A DNA stretch of 64,000 nucleotides from Nectonema munidae. Taxonomy: Eukaryota; Nematomorpha; Nectonematoida; Nectonematidae. Shown piece by piece: positions 32,733 to 42,714 of this stretch. Every line of letters begins with the position of its first letter. Position 1 is the stretch's first letter. A model generated the notes under the pieces. The model did not search any database and was not told where the DNA came from. It was given only the letters and a program-made list of their open reading frames with translations. The stretch covers positions 1 through 64,000 of the forward strand of contig JAUIRK010000857.1 of assembly GCA_030549495.1 (NCBI GenBank), read 5' to 3'. Position numbers and translations under genes: made by a program.

Positions 32733-32870
32733 GGGCGTGAGTATGGTTGGTTAGATGCCTGATTCGATAACTCAAGGTCTTGGGTTCGATCCTGCATCAA
32801 GTTTGCTTTCCTCATAGTTCGATACAAGCGGCGCAATTGTGCCTTTTCGATGAAAACACCCTACAGTACC
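32733..32870 (+). mobile_element. tRNA-derived SINE, second family, copy 2
   Basis: A-box-like TATGGTTGGTTAGATGCC and B box GGGTTCGATCC form the tRNA-like head. The body GCGGCGCAATTGTGCC ... GATGAAAACACCCTACAGTACC matches the minus-strand copy at 27197-27338. It lies between the two GST genes. Confidence 0.7.
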
Positions 32871-34086
32871 ATTAGCATTAAGTAGTTTCATGGAAAATAA
32901 TCCTGAAAACTTTTGATGGATATAAAAGACCTTTTTTAAAAAAGGATATGAAACTCTAGGGTCTATATCATTGACTATTTTAGAAAAAAAATTTGATATT
33001 TATACTACAAAAATGAAAAATTCAGATTTTCTAATCAATTATAACTCAAGTGTCAAAAATAATTTTATTCAATTTTTGGCCCTAATTTTCTCAGATTTAA
33101 TATAACCAAAAATTAATATTTTTACTCCTAAACAATGAGAGGGAAAAATAGTTTCACATACTAATTAGATTCTTTTTTAAATTAGTAAACGATGACTTTA
33201 CTAACTTTATTAGTTACACCTACTAAGTTTGTTATTTTAACAGATATAAGTAAATAATGCAGCAGAAGGAGTGTTCATTATTCCTTTCACTGTTAGAGGA
33301 TGTGCATCAATAAAGGACACGTTACCCACTCATGAAGATACAAATAAAGCGTAGTACATAAAGCGAAGGTTAGATGGCGTTAAATTTAAAGATATATACT
33401 TTTTTAAATAACGAGTCTTCATGATATAACTTTGTTTTTTTTGAGATAACCTCGCAACAAAACTTTAGAAAAATTATTATGAACATTGTTCATTCAATCA
33501 ATAAATAAGTTTCATAACATTTAAAATATTTTGAAAGTTGTAATAATCTTAAGTACAGTTAAGGTTACTATTATTTTCTAGTTTTCCTAACTGAATATTA
33601 TAAGAAAGAATAAGCAGTTACTTAATTGCATATATCAAGAATGCATCTATGCACATTTTTTCCTACTAAAATAGGAACTCAGTCTACTTTATATCTTTGT
33701 GATTGATTGGAATAATCTGTATATAATACTTGAGAGAATATGCAGATCTTATTTTTCTTCTCTGCTTTCTTTCTTTTTGCATAGTAAAATGCAGCTTTCA
33801 TAATCTCCTTTTATGAAATAACTTTGGATAAAGTAGAGTGGAGGAGAAATTGAGTTTGTGAAAAGTTGTCATTTCAAACTAAGCCAGGAATTTTTGCATT
33901 TAAATAACTTTGAAATATAACAAACGTAACATGATTCGTTACCGAAAGAAAAGACTATCAAGCCTGCGAGAATCGAATTAAACAAAGAAAGTAGATTTTA
34001 TTTTAATTAATTTTTAAATGTATTTAAAATACAAAATTGCTTTATTAATGTCAAACGTAATCTAATTACCTTTATTATATTCTTAG
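32871..34086. other. Spacer between GST genes
   Basis: AT-rich, no coding signal. It ends with the likely acceptor TATTATATTCTTAG (34086) of the second GST's 5' UTR intron. No promoter as clear as that at 30424 is seen. Confidence 0.5.
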
Positions 34087-34115
34087 ATCAACTAAATCGA
34101 GAACTTTGAACAGAA

Positions 34116-34763
34116 ATGTGTGAACCAACTTTGTACGTGCTACACTGGTCTCCTCCAAACAGAAGTGTCATCATGTTAGTGAAAGCATTGAACATGCCTG
34201 TTAAGATTCATCCCGTTGATTTCTTGAAAAAAGAACATCTCAATCCAGAGTTTATCAAGATGAATCCAAGACACACAGCTCCAACCTTGGATGACAATGG
34301 ATTTTACTTGTGTGAAAGTCGCGCCATTATGAAGTATCTAGTGGATAAGTTTGCGAAAGGAAATGCCATGTATCCCCTGGACTTGCAGAAGAGAGCGAAA
34401 ATTGATGAAGCATTGGATTATGAATTGGGCAAATTTTGGAAAGTGATACAAGATTCTGTTTATCTTAAGTTACGTTATTTTAAGGAGCCATCGAAAGAAA
34501 GCATGGATTCTTTGAAGAGTGAGCTTGAATATTTGGATGGCGTTTTTGACAAACATCCGTTTGTTACTGGGAAAGAAATGACTATTGCAGATTTGTCTCT
34601 TTTGTCGTTGTGTGCTTTAATGCATTATGGCAAATATGATTTGACTCCTTACAAACATCTGGCGTCTTGGATATCAAAAATGGAAGCTCATAAATTTTTC
34701 GAAGATCAGAGTCCTATTGTAAAAGATTTTTTCCAAAAAGTCGCTGAGATGATGAACAAATGA
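34116..34763 (+). CDS. Cytosolic glutathione S-transferase, delta/epsilon-like
   Basis: A 215-residue, single-exon GST of the usual length; it conjugates glutathione to electrophiles or carries ligands in the cytosol. The N-terminal thioredoxin-like domain has the catalytic serine in LHWSPPNRS (Ser12 here), cis-Pro56 in RHTAPTL, and the glutathione-contacting ESR (67-69). The all-helical domain starts about residue 88 and holds the N-capping box TIAD (156-159). ATG at 34116 lies 29 nt after a good acceptor (CTTAG, 34086), so a 5' UTR intron is likely. The upstream copy is a broken paralogue. The delta/epsilon assignment follows from the Ser motif and overall similarity; a crustacean-specific or other class is possible. 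Confidence 0.92.
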   Translation: MCEPTLYVLHWSPPNRSVIMLVKALNMPVKIHPVDFLKKEHLNPEFIKMNPRHTAPTLDDNGFYLCESRAIMKYLVDKFAKGNAMYPLDLQKRAKIDEALDYELGKFWKVIQDSVYLKLRYFKEPSKESMDSLKSELEYLDGVFDKHPFVTGKEMTIADLSLLSLCALMHYGKYDLTPYKHLASWISKMEAHKFFEDQSPIVKDFFQKVAEMMNK

Positions 34764-34934
34764 AATTTCTAACTTTTCTACACGAATTCAGAATTATTTC
34801 TGAAAGCTTTAACATTTTTAGTTAATTTTCGATTCATTTGAACAACACTCAAAACATTCGTTACTACCTTCTTTTCCTTTCGACACATTTTATTTTTGTT
34901 TTATTTCGTCTATAACCCTGTTTCTTTTACTTGC

Positions 34935-34940
34935 AATAAA
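34935..34940 (+). terminator. Poly(A) signal of intact GST
   Basis: AATAAA lies 172 bp after the GST stop, in TTGCAATAAATAATTTATG, and is the first canonical signal downstream. Confidence 0.55.
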
Positions 34941-35008
34941 TAATTTATGTCTCCTTAATCAGATTTAATAAAAAAAAACATTAGACAAAAATGAACTTTG
35001 TACTTTAA

Positions 35009-35138
35009 CCCATTTAAGACCAAGCAAAGCAGACGATATTTAAAAAAACGCAGACGATTTATATTCAAAGTCATTGAAAAAAGCAGACGAAGATGAAATT
35101 ACTTATGTTCCCAAATAGGAACATTGGTCGTAAATGGG
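35009..35138. mobile_element. piggyBac-type MITE with TTAA duplications
   Basis: 130 bp; ends CCCATTTAAGACCAA and the complement of CCCATTTACGACCAA (14 of 15). TTAA occurs at 35005-35008 and 35139-35142. Three 'gcagacga' words lie inside; the degenerate element at 14228 has the same word. Confidence 0.85.
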
Positions 35139-35321
35139 TTAATCTTATCAAATAATCAAACTATTGCAATGTCATAATGTAAGTTATATTTTTTTAAACT
35201 CATAATTATTAGATTATTTTTGTGAAAATTTAGCTCTAAGCGTTTTTATTTTATGATTTATTACATAACTAAAAAACTTTAATAAAGTCATATGTTGGGA
35301 TGAGACAGTTAGTTAAAAAAT

Positions 35322-35564
35322 TTAAAAAATAAATAAACCCAGAATTGAAAATAAAAGTTCAACTTCAGCTTGGGAAGCAGGAATTAGAGAGACGGGAATA
35401 CAAAAACATTTAATTTTTTCAAAAAAATGTAAATGATATCTGATTTCATTTAAATTATAAATTTGATTTTTATTTAAAATTCGCGTTACATGAAATATGT
35501 GTCCCTCTAGAAATAAAAAAGGTGCTAAGAATTTTATTAAGGATACCAGGTCATTCCTATTCAC
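35322..35564 (-). pseudogene. Possible hAT dimerisation-domain fragment
   Basis: The minus-strand frame ends IPASQAEVELLFSILG, resembling the hAT motif 'AEVERLFSxxG'. The upstream part is AT-driven and not recognisable. No ends were found. Confidence 0.3.
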
Positions 35565-36011
35565 AGTATATCAATAATACTCTATGTTAAGAAAACATAA
35601 AAACATGTTCTTAGATAGAACCTGTGAACTTGATAAAAAAAAAGAGCGCCTTTCCTGCAATTATGTGAGAAACACGACAAAGAATTTGAAAGACTTGTCT
35701 TACATATCGAAGTCAGATGATTGTACAAAGGTACTTCTTCCATGGTAAAACCGCTTTTAATATTTCGTTGCACTTTGAAACACTGTCTCTTTTTTGAACA
35801 GAACTTGGAAGAAAATGTGTGATATTTTCTACTTACATGACTTAATTGAAAGACTTCCTAAAAGGAAATAACCCTATTCTCTTTTCTTGCATTTTTTTGT
35901 GAATGATAGCACATTTGATAGGATAATTTTGTTCTAGACCCAAAATATCATGAGGAATTTTCTTACTTCAATCACCCTCTATTTTTCTCCTCTTGACAAT
36001 ATAATCTCAAG

Positions 36012-36230
36012 ATGTGTGATTCTTCATTCCTTGTTAAATTTCACAAGAGTAAAAAATATAAAACTCCTTTCAATCCTAGGATCTTACATGTACAGAAATT
36101 AATTCGGAAAAGAGATTGTTTGTATACACATTTAAAAAGTCTCAGGGATTCCATTACACATATAGCCAAGAAAACAAATCAATTATCAAAATTCAAATTT
36201 TTTAACTCTTCTCCTCCTCTCTCTGTGTAG
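36012..36230 (+). other. Basic 72-residue open frame, unassigned
   Basis: Reads FHKSKKYKTPFNPRILHVQK then LIRKRDCLYTHLKSLRD. The basic RKRD..Y pattern recalls the linker between endonuclease and RT of jockey LINEs, so it may be a LINE scrap. No other domain is near. Confidence 0.25.
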
Positions 36231-36239
36231 AAAAAAAGC

Positions 36240-36422
36240 TCAATAAAGACAAATATCCCTAACTCTAACTGTCAAGCTAAAGAAGATTAATAATAAAATT
36301 ATTATAAAAATGATGATGAGTTCTTTGACGATAAAAGTATAACCAATGCCTTCAACAACAGTGGCAGCGAGTTCTACCAACTTTTCCTCATTGAGCACGA
36401 ATGATTTTCTCTGGGCTGGCAT
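36240..36422 (-). CDS. Hypothetical small single-pass membrane protein
   Basis: ATG at 36422 in a good context (ACCATGC) opens 60 codons: MPAQRKSFVLNEEKLVELAA, then a helix of about 20 Ile/Leu/Phe residues (VKELIIIFIIILLLIFF), then a basic tail SLTVRVRDICLY. The plan is a short charged N-terminus, one membrane helix and a basic end, as in small regulatory membrane peptides. I recognise no family. It may be chance in AT-rich DNA or an exon of something longer. Confidence 0.3.
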   Translation of the reverse strand: MPAQRKSFVLNEEKLVELAATVVEGIGYTFIVKELIIIFIIILLLIFFSLTVRVRDICLY

Positions 36423-36670
36423 GGTATTTACACGATCCAAGTTAAACTTATTGTTTTGTTTACCCTTAAATATTTAATCTTTGAGTTCAATTCTTTAATT
36501 ACAAAAATCGAGTCTATCATGGTCACTTTGGTATAAAAAATATTTTTTCATCAATGAAAACCCTAAAAGATATTTGCTAAAAAGTAGTCCCGCCTTGCTG
36601 CAAAATAGGAAAACCTATATATGTGTCAAAAAAATACAGAGCACACTTTTTACTTGAATTTTTATTAGGC

Positions 36671-36810
36671 CAGTGGAACCTCTCTAAACGGTGCTCCCTC
36701 TACAGTGGACACCTACCTCTTTAAAACGGTCAGTTTCGTACAGTCTGAAAAAAATTTACTTTATTGTATAGTAGGATGTTTATTTCTTCATTGCGGCCAC
36801 CCCTTTTTTA
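36671..36810 (+). mobile_element. pogo/Tigger-like terminus, one end
   Basis: CAGTGGAACCTCTCTAAACG with following 'tacagtggacacctacctctttaaaacggtc' has the form of a pogo end with subterminal repeats. No right end is found nearby. Confidence 0.45.
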
Positions 36811-37829
36811 AAAGATATATAAGATTCCTTTCAGACTACAGCTACATTTGAGTAATCTAAAATGAAGAAAATACGGTCATATATAAAAAAATGTCGGCAT
36901 TTTTCTTTTCTTGGAATAAAACTAAAACACAAACTTGAGAATAAACATATTTCTAAACTTTTCGTTGATAAAATTTTTAGCAAAAGTTTGAAAGAAATTT
37001 TTTTGGTATTATTTGCAAATGCAGAAGATGATAATCAAGGTATTTAAAAAACTGAACACTTTATTAATGATATTGCCAACTAGTTTAGGAGTATAACTCC
37101 TTTTTCAAAGCAAATATTTGTTAAAAAAAATTCCACCTTATCTTTGAGTGGACATATCTGTCAGAAATATTGTTTCTAAATAGGATATTAAAACTATTAT
37201 TAGGTATTACTAAAAAGGCCTTAAAATGAAGAGTTGGAAAAGTATTTTTTATTAAAGTAAATTTTTTTTATGCAAAAAAAACTATTCCCATCATATTTCA
37301 AATTAAGCAAAATATGTTGAATTTCACAATTTTGTAAAAATAACCTGATATTTTTTTCATACCCGAGGTGATTCGACTAAATATTCACTACACTTTTTCA
37401 AAATTCGACCACATGAAGGGGGAGAATTTTAAAAAAGCATTGATATGTTCAAATTATAATTCTTAAAATTTTAATTATATAAAACTTTCTAAAGAGCCTT
37501 GTTAAATTTGTTGACAAACGCCCCTTTCTTAATTAATTTGTTTGTATATAGAGGATAATAAACTAATTACAACACAATTTCAATATGATCCCTTGTGATT
37601 CATGAAGGTCTGCCAATTTGTCCGTGTTTGGTTTTAAAGTTATTAGGGAAAGGCATAAATCAACTCTTTTCTCTACTATCTTTTTGAAGGACTAGGTATC
37701 AAGATTCGAGAACACATTTTTTTCTTCAGCCAACACAAAGTGCCAAAAAATTTTTGATTTCTTCCACGTTTGTTAAAAAATTATGTTTTTTTATCTTCTT
37801 GTTCATACTAATTCGTCATGCTAACGACA

Positions 37830-38075
37830 CTTTCAAAAAAAACCTCATCAAAAAACATTATAAAAAGAAGACAAAGACTGAAGTTCGTTATGCTAGGAAT
37901 CTTAGGAAAATATTCTTCAGATGAGCCTGTTAGGTTCAAGTTCTTTTTTTCCATCGAACAAAGGATTTTTTTGTGGATTTGGCCAAATATTTGCCCTCAA
38001 CTTCGAATTTACCACAAAACTCTTTTAGTCTCATTAGACCAGAGTTCTTCCATCAAAGTCTTCTTCATCTGAGAT
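37830..38075 (-). pseudogene. Possible Tc1/mariner transposase scrap
   Basis: The minus strand reads MKKTLMEELWSNETKRVLW, followed by a frame with IFGQIHKKIL. This resembles the first catalytic segment of Tc1 transposases (WSDETK), with Asn for Asp. It is short, with stops and no termini. Confidence 0.3.
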
Positions 38076-38520
38076 TATGACTGAATCAGGGGGCAAAATT
38101 ACAATGCTTTGAGTACCACTTTTATTCCAATAACTACTCCTTTGCATTTTCAAAAGTTTAAACAACTTCACTCATTTTGCAAAACGGAATAATGGGAGCG
38201 CAAATAAAAACGAATAATGAAAACCTTGAAATAACAGACAGACTGGACAAATCACAAATCAACAATAAAACTGATGAAAAGTTATACTAGCGATAGAATT
38301 AAAATAACAATGGAAGTGTATTTTTATACCATGAAAGATAAATAATATTAGTAATGAAACATTTTATATAATTCCACAAATAGCAATAAGTAATCCAAGA
38401 TGTACGCATATTTTATCAGTAGTAACAATCAACAAATTATATAAAAATATTGATAAAGCGGATATTGATTAATCTAAGTGATGCATGCATTCGAATGTTG
38501 TGTTATGTGTTTGCATAGAT

Positions 38521-40930
38521 CAGGGGGAGGGCCAGGTGGGACATTTGAAATGAGCTCACGGGCCAAAGAAGCAAAATATCAGATTTACTTTAATTTTTAT
38601 AATATTTATAATACATTTTTACATGCTTTATCATTAAATGATAATAATTGGTAAAAACAAAATAGTACAAAGTAATTTATTCAAAACTACAAATCAATGA
38701 GACTGTTGGTACTGTTTTCTATTAAGAAGTTTTGTGATGTCTGGATCAATGCTTGAGGTAGACAACCTAAGAACGTCATTAAGGTGGCGGTCTGAGAGTT
38801 GAAAGCGAAGGTAAGACTTGGTGTAATTCATTTTCTAAAATAACTGCTCACAGCAATAAGTGCTACCGAACATAGCCACAACTCTTTGTATGCGTAATTA
38901 AATTTGGGAAATTTTTAGTAGGAAAAACAAAATTTTGAAAGAAAAACAGAGGAGATAACGAGCTGAACTTTGCTCTCAATTTCTTATCGCACTGTAGTTC
39001 CACCAACTCCATCTGCAGAGATGCAGGAGCGTCTTCCACATTGAAGTCAAATGGAGAAGTAAAAAGCTTGAAGTCTGTACTTAACAATCTTAGTGCTGCA
39101 AAACGGGTAGCAAATTCTTCACGCAGTATTTTGATAACGCTAACGCAGGCGTCCTGGTCTGTATTCGCAGGAACACATGCAACAAGATGAGAAAAATGTG
39201 TAAATTGTCCTGAAGTCAATTGAGCTTCCCAAAGGCTCAGTTTAACATCAAAGGCAGTAATCTGCGCAAACATGTCGGTGACAAGAATGCCTTTACCTTG
39301 CAGCTTTAAGTTTAGTGAGTTCAGATGTGTTGTTATGTCCGTAAGAAAGGCCAAACGAGCTAGCCATTTTGGATCTGAGAAATTTTCAGCGTAAAAAAGT
39401 AGCAATTTCTTGCTGTAGATCGCATACCCGAGACAGCATAGCCCCACGACTTAGCCATCGTACCTCACAGAAGTAAAGAAGATCGTTATACCGCTCCTTT
39501 ACACAGTCCAAAAGGGCTTGGAATTGACGATGGTTAAGGCTTCGGGATAAAATGGAATTTACAACCTTAATCACAATAGACATTACATCAGCGAGATTGA
39601 AAGACTTGGCGCACAATGTCTCTTGATGGATGATACATTGGATTTTATGAATAGGTTGAGTGTATCCAGCAGTTTCACAATGACGAATAAGCAGCGAAGT
39701 TGCGTTTTTTTTTTCTCCAATCATTGCTGGAGCAGCGTCAGTTGTCAAACATACAGACGGGAAAAATCCAAAGAGTACTCATCAACACATCGAAGCAACG
39801 CTGAAAAAATATTTTGTCCCGTGACAGTGTCGCGAAGTGGGATAAGTTAGAGGAATTCCTCAAAAACTAGAGGATCTTGAGTAACACCTCTAATAAAAAT
39901 AGACAACTGTGCTGTGTCCTTTCTGTCTGTGCTTTCATCCAAAGCAAGAGAAAATGCTTCAAATTTCGAGATACGTGTTTTAAGTGAGTCGTTTACGTTG
40001 TCGGACATATCTTCAATGCGGCGGCAAACAGTACGGGAAGAAAGACTCACTTTCTCAAAGGCAGAACGCTGTTCGGGACAGATGGAATCCACTACAGCAA
40101 GAAAGCATTCTTTAATGATTTCTCCATCTGTGAATGGCTTCATTCGGTAAGCGAGGATTTTGGAGACTTCGTAGCTGGCGCGTGTTACATTTTCCGCCTC
40201 AACATTCTGCTTGTGAAAAAGAGAAAATTGTTTCTCCAGGTTGCTTTTCAGTTTATCAATTGAAACTTTTCGTTCAACAGCAGACATCGAAGCGAACTTT
40301 GAAGAGCCATGTTCTGTCTCCCAGTGACGTCTTACGTTGTATTCTTTTAGAACAGCTAATTTTTTCAAATATGAGACATTGTGCATGTCCAAAGCGCTCT
40401 ATGAAAAAATACCTTTCCCACTTAGGGTTGAACGTTCTACCCTCGAGATCAACCTTTCTCTTCTTAACAGGCGGGACGACAGACATTAGCTTGAATAAAA
40501 ATTACTCTTCTTAATCTTCTTTGATTATTGTAGAATTGAAAATTAAAATTTTGTTGCTACATGGGTATATTATGATACACTGTAAATTCACTATAAATTC
40601 ATGACAATCAGTTAAGCGCAGTGGGCATCTGTTGTTATGTTTGCTCTCTTACAAATACTCCATTACAATTGATATCAGATGTGTATGATGAACCAGTCTC
40701 TACCAAACACATGCTGTCTTACATATGAAATAAGATTTCTTGAAAATATGGCTCGTCTAGTACGAAAACAAATACACAAATAGGCTGCAATGCAACCTTA
40801 TTATTATATAGTACTAATGAAAAACATCTTATTTTAATTTCTTGTTGGTATGCGCTTCAGATTCTATTAACTAAAATTAAAAGATCGGCGGGCCGTATTT
40901 GGCCCGCGGGCCGGAGGTTGCCTGCCCCAG
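38521..40930 (-). mobile_element. Full-length hAT transposon with perfect 8-bp TSD
   Basis: Target duplications GCATAGAT lie at 38513-38520 and 40931-40938. Ends are CAGGGGGAGG on the left, and the complement of CTGGGGCAGG on the right. A GC-rich GGCCCGCGGGCC block near 40900 is characteristic of Charlie-like hATs. The 2,410-bp element encodes one transposase on the minus strand. Confidence 0.9.
38700..40486 (-). pseudogene. hAT (GTF2IRD2/ZBED5-like, Charlie type) transposase
   Basis: From 40486: MSVVPPVKKRKVDLEG, then a BED-type finger FNPKWERYFFIERFGHAQCL, whose second Cys is Phe, and after a frameshift in an A-run LAVLKEYNVRRHWETEHG. Core follows: SFEAFSLALDESTD (first Asp), FIRGVTQDPLVFEEFL, a stop, LIPLRDTVTG, TTDAAPAMIGEKKN (second Asp), HKIQCIIHQETLCAK, CEVRWLSRGAMLSR. 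After another frameshift come the helical insertion and SMFGSTY-like MFGSTYCCEQLF, a stop, then MNYTKSYLRFQLSDRHLND, the dimerisation end. About three frameshifts and two stops: inactive, but its order is complete. Confidence 0.85.
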
Positions 40931-41192
40931 GCATAGATCATAAGCCCCATGGTTTCAACTTTCGGGCTGAATGGATGAGGAATGAATGCACAAATCTAGT
41001 TGTGCGGAATTAACGTTTTTTATCGCGGTAGAAATATACAATTTTTGCAATACATTTATAAATAACAGATCTGCTCAATCAACATTGTAATTCTACACGT
41101 CTACGGTCCAACGATTTAAAAATGGACATCAAATTTAAGGCAAAACAAGATTATTTTTTTTTACATTTTCAAGCAATTTTTTAAATTATATA

Positions 41193-41926
41193 CAGTAAAA
41201 CCTCGTTATCTCGAATTTGAATGGACCAAACAAAAACTTCGAGATAGTATCGACCGGTATGTTTTTTGTCTGCTTGTTAGATCTAAAGTAACTCTGTTAA
41301 AATAAACAGATCCTGATATCTTTTTAAAGTGCATTTTATTTTAAATCAACGTCAGTAAGTCGGACTCAAAGAGACAGAAAGTCCAAAAAATGGTAGATGA
41401 TTTGATGAAGGCATAAAAAACTATGAAAATCCATGATCATCACACATCATATGCCTAGTTTTACATCGCTTCTCTAAGCAGCTTTGATGATGTTGACATA
41501 TTACTTTCATTAAGATTTTCATTACAAACTTAATTTATTGAAGAAAAAATATGGCAACAATTGTTGCATAAATAAAATTTTAAATACTGAAATTTATTGG
41601 GGAGAAGGAGCAAAATGCCTTTTCGCCCCCTAGGAAAACATTAGGTGGAGGGGAGAGGGTCCCTGATGTATTGTTGCAATATTGCTAGAGCATTTATTTT
41701 TTATTTGGTGTTTTGTTGTAAATGATTATTTACGTATATAAAAAGTTAGAGATAAACATAGTAAATTTGATGCTTGTAACAATTAAATACTTCGAGATAT
41801 CCGGGTTATTCAAGATATCAGAGTTCGAGATATCCAAACTTATTTACATGTAATGTATAGGGAAAAAAGTTCGTACCGTAAAAGAACTTCGAGATATCAC
41901 ATTTTCGAAATATCGAAGTTTCACTG
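41193..41926. mobile_element. pogo/Tigger-type MITE with TA duplication
   Basis: 734 bp between TA dinucleotides (41191-41192, 41927-41928). Ends are CAGTAAAACCTCGTTATC and the complement of CAGTGAAACTTCGATATT. 'cttcgagatat' recurs several times beside both ends. It has no transposase reading frame. A G/C-rich patch at 41600-41665 may be a nested MITE scrap. Confidence 0.8.
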
Positions 41927-42586
41927 TATTTCTATTTGTTTTTATACTATCTCAAAATTTGAGACATTAAAAACTTTTTTAATTTTTCAGTATGAAGTGC
42001 CAAATTTTTTTTATCACCTATCCAAACACGTTTTAAAGCTATTTCATAAAGTTTTTAGTACAAGGAAAACTAAATGAATAAGATTTTCGGAAAATATTTC
42101 TAAGATTTCACAAAAAAAGGACCGTTAAATAATAGTCCAAAATGGGATGAATACGTACTAACGGGTTTTACCGATATCCACATGCTACTTACATATATAA
42201 AAATCAGCTTATAAATTTCAAGGAACCTAGGTTAAGGGTAATGAGAAAAAATATCATTTTATAATGCCATGCTTAGGATTCATCTCAAATATTACTTTAT
42301 TTTTCTCAGATAAGGCAGAAAAGTATGGGAACTTTGCTGGCGCTAATAGTGCTCCCATCCACTATATAGATCCACTGACATCTATGTAAAGTGATAGAAA
42401 CAAATGTTCAGATAACATAATTCCTAGAGCAAATTGAATAAGTTCAAACTGAACAAAAAAAGGATATGCTTTTGTCTAGAAATTGTACTTTAATATGAAA
42501 AATAACAGCCATGTTAACTGGTCAGGTTAAAAATAGATGATAAAAAAAAGGTGTCATAAATTTTGTACTGAAAAATAAGGAAAAGA

Positions 42587-42592
42587 TTTATT
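42587..42592 (-). terminator. Candidate poly(A) signal of SLBP
   Basis: AATAAA on the minus strand about 125 bp after the SLBP stop. Confidence 0.5.
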
Positions 42593-42714
42593 GATAATAC
42601 AGATCTTAAAAACATTGATGAAAAGTAAAAAATACCTAGATATGACAGAAATACAAAGTCTATGAAAGGTATCAAGATAATGTTAAGCATTATTGAATCT
42701 ATATAAAAGTAAGT

